Position numbers and translations under genes: made by a program | Notes under the pieces: model-generated | The model's database searches: none | What the model saw: only the letters and a program-made list of their open reading frames with translations | Told to the model about the DNA's origin: nothing | NCBI GenBank assembly: GCA_963717195.1 | Contig: CAVQVR010000013.1 | Span: 261,843-325,842 of the forward strand | Reading direction: 5' to 3' | Source: JACDAE01 sp963717195 | GTDB taxonomy: Bacteria > Chloroflexota > Ktedonobacteria > Ktedonobacterales > Ktedonobacteraceae | DNA: 64,000 bases | Part shown: piece after piece, positions 26,244 through 34,810 of the stretch | Layout of the letters: every line of letters starts with the position of its first letter | Position numbering within the stretch: the first letter of the stretch is position 1

Positions 26244-28307
26244 CTATGAGTGTGATGGCTGGGAAGAATTATTATTTACCTGTCCACCATTGAGATTTCC
26301 CACCATGCCACCAGAGTTGGTAATGGTGCCATGGTTGTTGAACGTGCTGTTATTTGTCGTGTTGCTATTCAAAATCACCTGTGCACGCTGACGTAGCTCG
26401 GTTGTGTCGATCTGGTGGGCGTCCAGGAAGTTGATGGCTGTTTCCAGGATCTGCTTCTCAATGATCTTGAGATACATCTTTTCATCGAGTTTCTGAAAGA
26501 AAAGATGATACACATCGTCACTGGCGCTTTGGCGCACGCTGGTAGACGCTCCATAGTCGAAAGCTGGAGCATTACGTGCGAAATGGGCAAGCCTGTTTTG
26601 TGCTGAAGTATAGGAATACCCGCGTAAGAGCCGAGATGGTGCACCGAGCCAGATGCGGATAGGATTGTTGAACGAACGTTTGTATAACTCCCAGATTTTC
26701 TTGAGAAGCGGTGTGAGTTCTCTTTCATCAACCCAGTAGTAATCTGGCTTCATAGGAGGCAACAGGAGATAATCAATTTCGGTGAAGAGCTCTTTCCCAC
26801 GTTGGACGAAGCGCAAGAAGGCTGTCAGGATCATCTCACCGCGCCAGAAGTTGAAGCGCATACACTGGTAATAGCGTACATCTTCGGTGGGGTGCTCTTT
26901 GTATTGTTCAATCAATTGTGGATCGACGCTTGTCACCGGGTGGATCACGGCTGCATTGAAGAAGGCTGGCTTTTCCGGCAGGTACTGGCCACGCACATAG
27001 AGCTTGCCCTCGATCTCAAGCACATCTTTTATGCCCAAATCCCACACATCCATCTCAACTGCATGATAAAGACTACTCAATGGAAAGGATTGTGGTATCA
27101 GGCGTTTGGCTGAACCAGTAAAGTCAGAGGGGTCGAATGCACCTTTGCTCGTATCGATCACAAACGACCACGACAAGTCTTCCCTATAGATCCCGGCACC
27201 TGCAAAGGGTGTAAAGCCACTGTAGGCAACCACATTACGTTGTCCAGTAGAGAAATTCTCCTGGAGCTTCTTAGCCAGGTTATTATCCAGTGGAACAGGC
27301 CTGGCTTGCGGATTAAATGTATTCTTACGCAAGAGATTGGTCTGCTGTCCATAATAGCGTATTATCAACTCCGAGAAGATTGTTCCCCAGATCAGTGGGA
27401 CAATAAAGAGACTAAAAGGGAAAAACAGAACCAGGAGTGTGGGGTAGGTGATCACACCTGGAAGCGTGCCTGGCCAATGGCGTTTGAGCCATTTCTCGAA
27501 GTTAAATGCAATGGGCAGGATAATCAGCGCTAGAACAATCGTAGTCACACTAAAAAGTTGGGTTGCACCCTGTAAGATGGTGTACAGACTGTAAGATAGA
27601 TTAGGATTGGCTAACAGGTTTCTGATCATTGCATTCACCAGAAAGTAACTCAAAATGACCAGTACAAGAATGCCCGTTAGAACCAGATCACGCTTATTGA
27701 TACGCCGGAGACCTGATTTACACCAACTCACTACAGCCGACATATCCACACCATACGACTCGCCTAGTGCCCTACGCTCCTCATAGATCACATGGCGCAT
27801 CACATAGTCCTGGAAGTCCTCATCCAGGTGACCCGCGGCACACAGATAACGTGTAGTGTCAGTGGCCTTGTCGCTCATTGCAGATGTAGGAAACTGCGCT
27901 TGAGGCATGGAAATCGGTGCTTGAGGCATAGCCCCACCATTACTCAGCATGGCCTGTAGACGAGTCGACTGGTTAACCGGTGATGGCGTTCCAACAGAAT
28001 TCCTGTTGAGCAACAACTTCAAGCGGGTATTGAGATCGCCTACTGCGATTTCGTCTTGATCCTGCAAGGCTTGCTGAGACACTGGCAAACCATTCACCCA
28101 GATCGCCGCACCACGTTGCATATATGTGAGAAATACCTGCCCGGTTCGTGAGACGATACGAGCATGCATTGGGAGGACTTGCGGATTGTTCTCAATGCGG
28201 ATATCACAACTCTGATCACTGCCTATAGTGATCTCTGGTTTGTTTAGAGGGTAATACTGTCCTCCATACTGCAAGACGTGCTGACTAAGATTCTGCGACA
28301 GTTGCAT
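26244..28307 (-). CDS. FHA-domain multi-TM protein ending in a shared Asn/Gly motif
   Basis: 687 residues. Residues ~1-105 are an FHA domain (EITIGSDQSCDIRI, PMHARIV, IWVNGLPV), which binds phosphothreonine. After a variable linker come at least three, probably four, TM helices between ~205 and ~315, then a cytoplasmic domain of ~300 residues containing NVVAYSGFTPFAGAGI, WSFVIDTSKG and VRGQYLPEKPAFF, which I do not recognise as a named family. The last ~40 residues are Asn/Gly/Ser-rich with HGTITNSGGMVGNLNGG. First gene of a cassette with the phosphorylase and a pseudokinase. FHA plus kinase suggests phosphorylation-dependent assembly; the shared tail suggests contact with the phosphorylase. 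Confidence 0.82.
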   Translation of the reverse strand: MQLSQNLSQHVLQYGGQYYPLNKPEITIGSDQSCDIRIENNPQVLPMHARIVSRTGQVFLTYMQRGAAIWVNGLPVSQQALQDQDEIAVGDLNTRLKLLLNRNSVGTPSPVNQSTRLQAMLSNGGAMPQAPISMPQAQFPTSAMSDKATDTTRYLCAAGHLDEDFQDYVMRHVIYEERRALGESYGVDMSAVVSWCKSGLRRINKRDLVLTGILVLVILSYFLVNAMIRNLLANPNLSYSLYTILQGATQLFSVTTIVLALIILPIAFNFEKWLKRHWPGTLPGVITYPTLLVLFFPFSLFIVPLIWGTIFSELIIRYYGQQTNLLRKNTFNPQARPVPLDNNLAKKLQENFSTGQRNVVAYSGFTPFAGAGIYREDLSWSFVIDTSKGAFDPSDFTGSAKRLIPQSFPLSSLYHAVEMDVWDLGIKDVLEIEGKLYVRGQYLPEKPAFFNAAVIHPVTSVDPQLIEQYKEHPTEDVRYYQCMRFNFWRGEMILTAFLRFVQRGKELFTEIDYLLLPPMKPDYYWVDERELTPLLKKIWELYKRSFNNPIRIWLGAPSRLLRGYSYTSAQNRLAHFARNAPAFDYGASTSVRQSASDDVYHLFFQKLDEKMYLKIIEKQILETAINFLDAHQIDTTELRQRAQVILNSNTTNNSTFNNHGTITNSGGMVGNLNGGQVNNNSSQPSHS
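26281..26338. repeat. 58-bp perfect direct repeat, copy 2 (in FHA gene)
   Basis: Identical to 26131-26188. It encodes the same motif at the C-terminus of the FHA membrane protein, in the same frame and orientation. Confidence 0.95.
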
Positions 28308-28710
28308 TCTGATCTCTATGCTCCTCGTAATAACTGATCATCCACATACCTATACATTCAAAGCCACAAGCCAGGATCGAATAATACATAACTATTGTAC
28401 AGTATATTTTTACATAAGTCTATAGACATATCGATATTAAGTGCCATTGATTTATTGTATAAAATATAGGTTGATTGGTGTTTAAGACGAATACAGACTA
28501 AAATCACAGTGGTATTATGCGTGTTAACTCTCAACAGGTAACATTTACGCTGTCCCTTCGTCACCACTATTCAACCCTTCCCTATAAAAGACGGGATTCC
28601 GGTGATTTCTGTAAAAAAGCAAAATTTTGCTTTTCGCATCATTGTCTCTCAAACACCTTGCAATTCTTTTTCCGGCTGATCGCGCTACTTCCGTTTCTCT
28701 TGTAGGTTCA
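28308..28710. other. Intergenic region upstream of the FHA cassette
   Basis: About 400 bp, AT-rich, without a convincing gene. It holds a perfect 20-bp palindrome AAAAGCAAAATTTTGCTTTT (28615-28634) that could act as a terminator for either side. The promoter of the cassette should be here, but no clear -35/-10 pair stands out on the minus strand. Confidence 0.4.
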
Positions 28711-29280
28711 TTAAAGCTCTGATCTTGACCATACAAGCATTAATGGCAGTAGAATACCGGTAAACGTGTCAGGCAGTGAAGGAGAAACAGGTGTCCACCA
28801 GCAAAACTCGGGCGTTGGTCCAAGCGTCATCTGGCGTTGCCATAGCGCTCCACCATTCTCTGCAACGAGAGGGCGCACAAGTGAAAAGAATGCATCATAA
28901 GCCATTCCAGCAGGTTTAGCGAACCAACAGGCAACATGAGCATGTGCAGGATCGGCTTCACCTGTATAGAGTTGATATAATCCTGCTTTCCCATCGGCAG
29001 CATATTGGGCGGCCTGATCGTGAGGAGCTTTATTTGCAGCCGTGACAGCCGTTTTGTTGAGCGTTTCGAGCGCAGCAAAGTTCGCTACAAGATACCAATC
29101 TTCATAACAAGACTGAGCTGGAGATGCCCAGGGTGCATTCTTCAGTTGAAAGGCATGAGAGGAATGGAAGCCAGGAAAGGCATTTTCGCAGAGGGATTGA
29201 TGAAATGCGATGAGATGATCGGTATAGTCGTGTTCGTTGATGGTTGGGAGGGGCCAGTGCCAGAAAACGTAAGCCAGCAT
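28711..29280 (-). CDS. Conserved hypothetical protein, unknown function
   Basis: About 189 residues from the ATG at 29280, chosen because AGGAG lies 8-9 nt upstream; in-frame starts at 29328 and 29307 lack this. Features: MLAYVFWHWPLP at the start, PGFHSSHAFQLKNAPW, CYEDWYLVANFAAL, and many Trp/His. It is soluble with no signal peptide. The pattern is familiar from actinobacterial and chloroflexal hypothetical proteins, but no function is known to me. It is divergent from the DUF3445 gene, with a 110-bp spacer. Confidence 0.65.
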   Translation of the reverse strand: MLAYVFWHWPLPTINEHDYTDHLIAFHQSLCENAFPGFHSSHAFQLKNAPWASPAQSCYEDWYLVANFAALETLNKTAVTAANKAPHDQAAQYAADGKAGLYQLYTGEADPAHAHVACWFAKPAGMAYDAFFSLVRPLVAENGGALWQRQMTLGPTPEFCWWTPVSPSLPDTFTGILLPLMLVWSRSEL

Positions 29281-29390
29281 AATGAGTGCTCCTATTTTAG
29301 TCTCCATAGGAATTGCTCCGAATATCAATTATAATAGAGATCAGGATCATTATGTAATGCCTTTCCCCCTGGAACAAAGGAGAATCCAAT

Positions 29391-30320
29391 TTGCTGCCAT
29401 ATTTCCCCTTTAAAGATGACATCTTCAAGATGGCTATGGGTGTGCAGGCGCTCGATAGTGGATGCCTGATTGAAATTGATAGGGAACACTATCAGAGTGA
29501 ACTGGCGCTCAAAAATGAACTTCTTATGGATGCGTCTCACGACTATTTTCAGGCTATGCCAGATACCGAACCTCTGCAATGGGAAGTGGTAGATTTGCTC
29601 TTACAGAATATGGCTATACATTATCCACACTATTTTACGCTTATTAAAGATGGTAACCGTTGGACGTGGAGCAATCATCTACTCAACGAAGAGACGCGGT
29701 TTGTGTTTGGGCAACGTGAGAGCTTACCTGTACCTCCGCTGGATTGGGTTGGACGGCAGGTGCAGGAAGATCTGTTAATTTTGCGGAGTACGGAAGATGG
29801 AAGTATGCTCCTGGTTGCAGGACAACTCTGCTTTCCCAATGCATGGTGCCTGGATGATAAGATGCAGCAATCTTTTTTAGCTATTCATAGCAATGTGCCA
29901 TTGTTTGCAGAATATCTGGGGCGTTCATCAAGTCTTTTATTACAACGGTTGAAGGTTCAAAGGCCGGTATGGCGTCTAAACTGGTCTATTAAAGCAGGTT
30001 CACGTCTTAATCATACGCCTCGTTTTCACCATGAAGAGCAACAATCAGTGCGTGAGATTACAGCAGATAACGTTGGGGAACGTTGTTTTCTGCGTATAGA
30101 GCGGCAGGGACTCGCTCGCCTCCCTGGTACCAACGCTGTTCTTTTTACAATCCATACCTATATGACCCCCCTGGCACAGGTAGTAAATACCGCTGACACT
30201 GCACGTCGTATGTACAATGTGGTGAAGACCATGCCGGAAGAAATGGTTATCTACAAAGCAATTGCTCCGTTTATAGATGTGCTTCTGGATTATCTTGTGG
30301 CGCAATGTCAACCAGGGTAG
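29391..30320 (+). CDS. DUF3445 protein, heme-dependent oxidative N-demethylase-like
   Basis: 309 residues. The start is TTG at 29391 with AAGGAG 8 nt upstream. The family signature is clear: AGQLCFPNAWCLDDKMQQSFLAIHSNVP in the middle and VWRLNWSI further on, then the RLARLPGTNAVLFTIHTYMTPL region. Characterised relatives (HODM alpha subunit) bind heme and oxidatively demethylate dimethylamine with other subunits. No partner subunit genes are adjacent. A decayed partial copy lies at 23413-23579. Confidence 0.85.
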   Translation: MLPYFPFKDDIFKMAMGVQALDSGCLIEIDREHYQSELALKNELLMDASHDYFQAMPDTEPLQWEVVDLLLQNMAIHYPHYFTLIKDGNRWTWSNHLLNEETRFVFGQRESLPVPPLDWVGRQVQEDLLILRSTEDGSMLLVAGQLCFPNAWCLDDKMQQSFLAIHSNVPLFAEYLGRSSSLLLQRLKVQRPVWRLNWSIKAGSRLNHTPRFHHEEQQSVREITADNVGERCFLRIERQGLARLPGTNAVLFTIHTYMTPLAQVVNTADTARRMYNVVKTMPEEMVIYKAIAPFIDVLLDYLVAQCQPG

Positions 30321-30461
30321 GAACCCGGCGAGAAACGGCACGGGCTTGTGAACGATACGGGCTTGTGAACGGCCCCACAATTGGGCCCATAAAGAGATGC
30401 CTTCTAGCTCATACCCAAGTAGGGGCGCCGCACCAGCCCATGTGGCCAACCCGATGTGCAT
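30321..30461. repeat. Short repeats between convergent genes
   Basis: Two tandem copies of ACGGGCTTGTGAACG (about 30339-30369), then GGCCC-cacaatt-GGGCC as a hairpin, then a GTAGGGGCGC start resembling the repeat at 15959-16029. Probably a terminator region overlaid on a small dispersed repeat. Confidence 0.35.
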
Positions 30462-31463
30462 CTAGGCGTCGATGTCTGAAGGACGCGTTGGTTTGGGCAT
30501 CGCATGCCTGGGGCGGTTGCGCACGCGCCAGACGAGCCAGACGATGATTGCGGCCGGGACAAGGTAGAAACTGAAGGCCAGGAGCCAGATCAGGAAATTG
30601 GCTAAACCCTGAGCGAATGCCAGTGAAGCTGAAAATGCGTCGTGGAAGACCTGTCCCGCACTCCAGCCTGGCGGTGAAGGAGGTGCTGGCGCGGTCTCCG
30701 TTGGTAGCAACGTAATTGAGACAGTATAAAATGTTACCTGGCTGGTAAGCTCATTGAGATGTTCCTCAGTGCTCTCGATCTGTCCCTCGACATCGGTCAG
30801 CTTTTGCTCAAGTGTCAGTATATCGTTTAATTTTTGAGCGCTACCAAGTAGAGCCTGCACGCGTTGCTGCTCAATGCGTAGAGTTTTAAGGCGCGACTGT
30901 GTATCAACATAATCATTTGTTACATCCTGTACGGTCTCCGTGAATGACTGGAGTTGACCGCCTTGTTTTGGCACATAATCTCGCAAGTAGTTATAGATTT
31001 GTGGATACATTGATGCCTGAACAGAGAAGGACAACGTGACATTGTAGAGATTATCGCCCACCTCTTCATAGTCGGCACCTGCTGTCGATGAGCGTGGATC
31101 GGTTGTGCTGATCCATGCTTGTAACGCGCTGGCAACGCTGCGAGTATCTTTGACGATCATACTGACTTTGAGCGTTTTGATCAGATACTGTGGACCGCTG
31201 GATGCAGGAGCCTGTGGCTGTTGGCTACTGCCCGATGTGTTAGCACTTGTACTGCTAGCCGAAGAACCTGTATTCGAGACATCCTTTTGACTGGCTACAC
31301 CGTTAGCTGACTGCTGAGCAGAAAAGGCCATTGGAGCGTTAGAATTTGCAGTGGTAGAAGAACCACTGGCACAACCAGCTAACAAGAGGATAAGCAGAAC
31401 GAAACTACCAGACCAGAGCGAGCGCCATTTGCAGCGTTTTGAGGAAGATTGTAGAGATCTCAT
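30462..31463 (-). CDS. DUF4349 lipoprotein
   Basis: 333 residues from the ATG at 31463, which has GGAG 8 nt upstream; a longer start at 31496 lacks a site. A lipoprotein signal ends in LLLAGC-A. A Ser/Thr/Gln-rich linker is followed by the DUF4349 domain: KTLKVSMIVKDTRSV, the paired helices with QSRLKTLRIEQQRVQALL and LEQKLTDVEGQIESTEEHLN (coiled coil), and a C-terminal TM helix (~285-315) with a basic tail. It is anchored at both ends with the coiled coil outside. Function of the family is unknown. Confidence 0.85.
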   Translation of the reverse strand: MRSLQSSSKRCKWRSLWSGSFVLLILLLAGCASGSSTTANSNAPMAFSAQQSANGVASQKDVSNTGSSASSTSANTSGSSQQPQAPASSGPQYLIKTLKVSMIVKDTRSVASALQAWISTTDPRSSTAGADYEEVGDNLYNVTLSFSVQASMYPQIYNYLRDYVPKQGGQLQSFTETVQDVTNDYVDTQSRLKTLRIEQQRVQALLGSAQKLNDILTLEQKLTDVEGQIESTEEHLNELTSQVTFYTVSITLLPTETAPAPPSPPGWSAGQVFHDAFSASLAFAQGLANFLIWLLAFSFYLVPAAIIVWLVWRVRNRPRHAMPKPTRPSDIDA

Positions 31464-31637
31464 AACAAGCTCCTTAAAGTGAGAAATGATGGGCAAAAGA
31501 TGTGCCCAACTGATAGAGAAAGCGATATCACACTGAAATCGCTAACAGCGCATGAAAAAAGAAAGATACTTCAACATAGAGGCGTTTTCATTGCACGCCT
31601 TTCTCAATGAGAAGACGCTCTGGACTGATCAATAGTT

Positions 31638-31660
31638 CCCGTAAAATACTACGGGTTTTT
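31638..31660 (+). terminator. Rho-independent terminator without an upstream gene
   Basis: CCCGTA-aaatac-TACGGG followed directly by TTTTT. The only gene upstream on this side is on the minus strand, so a plus-strand transcript that ends here must be non-coding. Confidence 0.6.
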
Positions 31661-31731
31661 CGGAAAAATATTCACGGATAAAAAAGGCCTTACGAAAGTA
31701 CAAAGCGGTGTGCTTGTACCATAAAGTACTT

Positions 31732-31810
31732 CATGTGTTCTGTCAAAGACCATACAAAACAGGGTCTCCATCCATTTCCCTTTAATAGATGGAGATCCAC
31801 AGAACACATG
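31732..31810. repeat. Nested inverted repeat
   Basis: Outer arms CATGTGTTCTGT (31732-31743) and ACAGAACACATG (31799-31810) match perfectly. Inside them GGTCTCCATC (31763-31772) pairs with GATGGAGATCC (31788-31798) with one bulge. Could form a long two-stem hairpin in RNA or a binding site in DNA. Confidence 0.6.
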
Positions 31811-32063
31811 GCTCAAAGCTGAGAAATCTTGCTATCTTGCTATGTCGATTTGACCTTCGTGATTCCCTCGTGTATACTCTCTTTGCTATACGATTGTCTA
31901 TGGAAATACATTCAAATGGACTTTTCAAACAACCTTCAAAAGAGTATGCTAGCAAAAGGTAATGAAGCGTTACCCGGTTCACTACATTGCCGTCAAAATA
32001 TGAGGTGATACCTCTTTTCCTACTTTTTGCTAGCTTATTAGAGCATTATGGAGAGCTTTTTTT

Positions 32064-33320
32064 ATGCAAACAAGGTTATATATACAAAGATATAAATGTG
32101 TATTTTATAATTGTATCACAGTCGCTTTTTGCTGTTTATTCCTGTTTCTTTCTGGTTGTGCAAACCCTGTTGTATCTGCCAATAATGTACCAGCTCCGGC
32201 ACGCACTGAACCGAGCGTGAGCCACAGTATTATACCGACGCCCACTCTCAGTCCTGCCGAAGTACTTTTGCAGCAGCAACAGAGTAAAGTGTACCAGATC
32301 ATGCAGGGGATGTCGTTAGATCAAAAACTGGGGCAGCTCATTGTTGTAGAGTATATCGGAACAGACTACGCGGCGACTGGTTTACAGGAGATGATTGCGC
32401 AGCAGTTTGTGGGCGGCTTTATGTATCAAGAAAGCAATCACAATTTTGATGCACCATATGATACTATCGCGAATGTGGATGCTTTATCTGAGCAGGCCCA
32501 AAAGGATGCGCGCATTCCTTTGTTGATTGCGACGGACCAGGAGGGAGGGCTGGTGAATCGCCTCTATACATTTCATGGGTATCTCCCTTCTGCTCAGGAA
32601 ATGGCCGAGAGTGGTACTCCGGATACTGCCTTAAAACAGGGGACGCAAGCAGCACAATGGTTGCTGCAATTGGGTATCAACGCAGATCTCGCGCCAGTAG
32701 TTGATGTGCATACGGTGGATCCGCCAGTTCTGGAGACGCGCATGTTTGGCTCCGACCCCAGGACAGTTGCAAGCTACGCGGGTGCATTTCTCGATGGTCT
32801 GCAAAAAAATGGAGTTGCTGGTACGCTCAAACATTTTCCGGGACTGGGTGCGATAACCTCCGATCCACATGCAGGGCTCCCGACGGTAACAAAGAGTATG
32901 GCCAACCTGGAAGCGATTGACCTTGCACCCTATAAGACGATGATCCCTCAGAATCACCCTGCTATGATTATGTCTACTGATGTATTGACGATGGCAATTG
33001 ATCCGACGCTGCCGGCGGAGCTATCACCGAAGGCGATTGATGGGGTATTGCGTAAAGAATTGGGATATGATGGTGTGGTGATTACCGATGGATTGTATAT
33101 GGGAGGCATCAGTGACCGCTGGTCTCTCAGTCAGGCGGCGGTCCTCTCGATTGTTGCTGGTGATGATCTGGTGGAGGGACCATATACTCCTGCTCAGGTT
33201 GCCGACGTAGTTGCAGCGTTGAAGCAGGCAATTGACCAGGGCCAGCTCAGTATGAGTCGTATTAATCAATCGGTGCAGCGTATTCTGTTGATGAAAATGC
33301 AGTATGGAATTATCAAGTAA
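32064..33320 (+). CDS. NagZ-like GH3 beta-N-acetylhexosaminidase lipoprotein
   Basis: 418 residues. A lipoprotein signal ends LFLSGC. The GH3 barrel follows: LDQKLGQLIVVEY, LIATDQEGGLVNRL, DLAPVVDVHT, KHFPGLGAITSDPHAGLP and VITDGLYMGGIS. The Asp in VITDGL is the nucleophile position, and the His in SDPHAGLP corresponds to the mobile acid/base loop of NagZ. Known NagZ removes GlcNAc from muropeptides, usually in the cytoplasm; this one is exported, which fits lipoprotein forms in Gram-positive-like bacteria. GGAGAGC lies before the ATG. Confidence 0.88.
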   Translation: MQTRLYIQRYKCVFYNCITVAFCCLFLFLSGCANPVVSANNVPAPARTEPSVSHSIIPTPTLSPAEVLLQQQQSKVYQIMQGMSLDQKLGQLIVVEYIGTDYAATGLQEMIAQQFVGGFMYQESNHNFDAPYDTIANVDALSEQAQKDARIPLLIATDQEGGLVNRLYTFHGYLPSAQEMAESGTPDTALKQGTQAAQWLLQLGINADLAPVVDVHTVDPPVLETRMFGSDPRTVASYAGAFLDGLQKNGVAGTLKHFPGLGAITSDPHAGLPTVTKSMANLEAIDLAPYKTMIPQNHPAMIMSTDVLTMAIDPTLPAELSPKAIDGVLRKELGYDGVVITDGLYMGGISDRWSLSQAAVLSIVAGDDLVEGPYTPAQVADVVAALKQAIDQGQLSMSRINQSVQRILLMKMQYGIIK

Positions 33321-33346
33321 GTAGTTTTGTGGTAGGGGGAGTGCGA

Positions 33347-34774
33347 ATGCGTGATACTTCATCAGTATTGCCTTTAGTTGAGACGACACGTCAGGAGCCA
33401 TTTAGCCGAGTTGTACCGTTATTGAAAGCGGCTTTGCTCCTGGGGACAGGTGGAGGTTTTCTCCTGGCTCTGGTTCTGACGTTCACTGATGTACTGTCAC
33501 TTCCTCTCAATACATGGTGGACAGCTCTGGCCCAGGCACATGGTCACCTTCAACTCTACGGTTGGGCCGGGTTATTTGTTATCGGCATTGCGTTGCATTT
33601 TCTTCCTCGCTTACGTGGTGCTCCTCTGGTGACTCCATGGTTGGTACGCTGGATTGTGATTGGCCAGGTTGTCTCCTTGCTTATGCGTGCATTGAGTCAA
33701 CCGTTGCTGGTTGTGACCGGTGCTACAGTGTGGCGTGTTTTGCTGGTGCTGAGTGGTGTGCTTGAATGTATGGCGTTAGGAACTGCCGTGCTGCTGTTTG
33801 CATTGATGATCTTGAAGAGACCTCTCCTTGCTACAACACAAGTTTTCAAGGGAAGCCTCCTTTTTCTTGGGGGAGCATTTGCCGCTCTAGCTCTGGCGGC
33901 CCTGGTGAATCTGGGAAACGTGGCGCAGGCAGCAGCAGGTACTGGACTTGTGCAGGGGCGGGGAGATGACCTGAATATCACGCTGGGACTGCTTGGATTT
34001 CTTGTACCAGTAGTTCTGGCGCTATCGGCGCAATCTCTTCCTAAGTATATAGGATTGAGGGGATTTCCGCAGCAGGTTCTCTGGTCTTTGTCTACTGCAT
34101 ACTTTGTCGGATTGGCGTTGACCTATATCGGGATGAGCTGGGCACCATTTTCTCTCTGGTTAAGTGTGATGAGCGGTTTTGGTATGATCTTGCTTGCTAT
34201 TGTTTTACTCATCTTTATTGCCTTCTTTCTCCATTTGATGCGCTCACAGAGACAGCTATCAGGGCATGGAGAGCAGCAGGTTCCATCTACACAGAATGGA
34301 GTTCAGTCCTATCAAGCGAAGATAGCGAGCGAACGCAAAAGCTATGGGCCATTTGTGCTACTGGTTGTCAGTGCGTATGTGTGGGCAGCGCTTGGTGCTC
34401 TGATCCTTGTCAGCGATGGAGTTGCAATGCTCCTTGGTACAGCACCATTTTTTTCGTTGGATGCTATGCGTCATAGCTTTGCGCTTGGTTTTATTGCACT
34501 GTTCCTTGCAGGTATCTCAGCACGTATGATTCCCAGTTTCTCTGGTCATAAGATTGCTGGAGCTGGATGGGTCTCTGCACTATTCTGGATTGGAAATGCA
34601 GCAACTTTATTGCGTGTCGGACCACTGCTTTTGCTTCCGATTCTGGTTGCCCGGGGAAATGGAGGTCTCACGTTCTATAATATACTGGTTGGTATGTCAG
34701 GTCCCGTTGGATTAGCATTTGCGATTTGCCTGGCGATAAATCTCTGGCCAGCCCTTCAGGCAACAAAAGATTAA
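33347..34774 (+). CDS. NnrS-family membrane protein
   Basis: 475 residues from the ATG at 33347 (GGGGGAG just upstream), 26 bp after the NagZ gene, so probably co-transcribed. About 12 TM helices. The motifs AQAHGHLQLYGWAGLFVIGIALHFLPRL and later MRHSFALGFIALFLAGISARMIPSF are those of NnrS, a heme/copper membrane protein linked to nitric-oxide stress and denitrification in proteobacteria. The His residues in AHGH and RHSFALG are the likely metal ligands. No nitrite or nitric-oxide reductase genes are near. Confidence 0.85.
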   Translation: MRDTSSVLPLVETTRQEPFSRVVPLLKAALLLGTGGGFLLALVLTFTDVLSLPLNTWWTALAQAHGHLQLYGWAGLFVIGIALHFLPRLRGAPLVTPWLVRWIVIGQVVSLLMRALSQPLLVVTGATVWRVLLVLSGVLECMALGTAVLLFALMILKRPLLATTQVFKGSLLFLGGAFAALALAALVNLGNVAQAAAGTGLVQGRGDDLNITLGLLGFLVPVVLALSAQSLPKYIGLRGFPQQVLWSLSTAYFVGLALTYIGMSWAPFSLWLSVMSGFGMILLAIVLLIFIAFFLHLMRSQRQLSGHGEQQVPSTQNGVQSYQAKIASERKSYGPFVLLVVSAYVWAALGALILVSDGVAMLLGTAPFFSLDAMRHSFALGFIALFLAGISARMIPSFSGHKIAGAGWVSALFWIGNAATLLRVGPLLLLPILVARGNGGLTFYNILVGMSGPVGLAFAICLAINLWPALQATKD

Positions 34775-34810
34775 CCGAATTTTGACAGACGTTTCTAAAA
34801 AGGAGTCACC

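Larger units (their letters stand above)
31464..32063. other. Intergenic region with a stand-alone terminator and nested inverted repeats
   Basis: 600 bp between divergent lipoprotein genes, no protein gene supported. It holds a plus-strand terminator (31638-31660) with no gene before it, and a two-level inverted repeat (31732-31810). A small RNA or leader is possible. No match to a known riboswitch that I can see. Confidence 0.4.
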
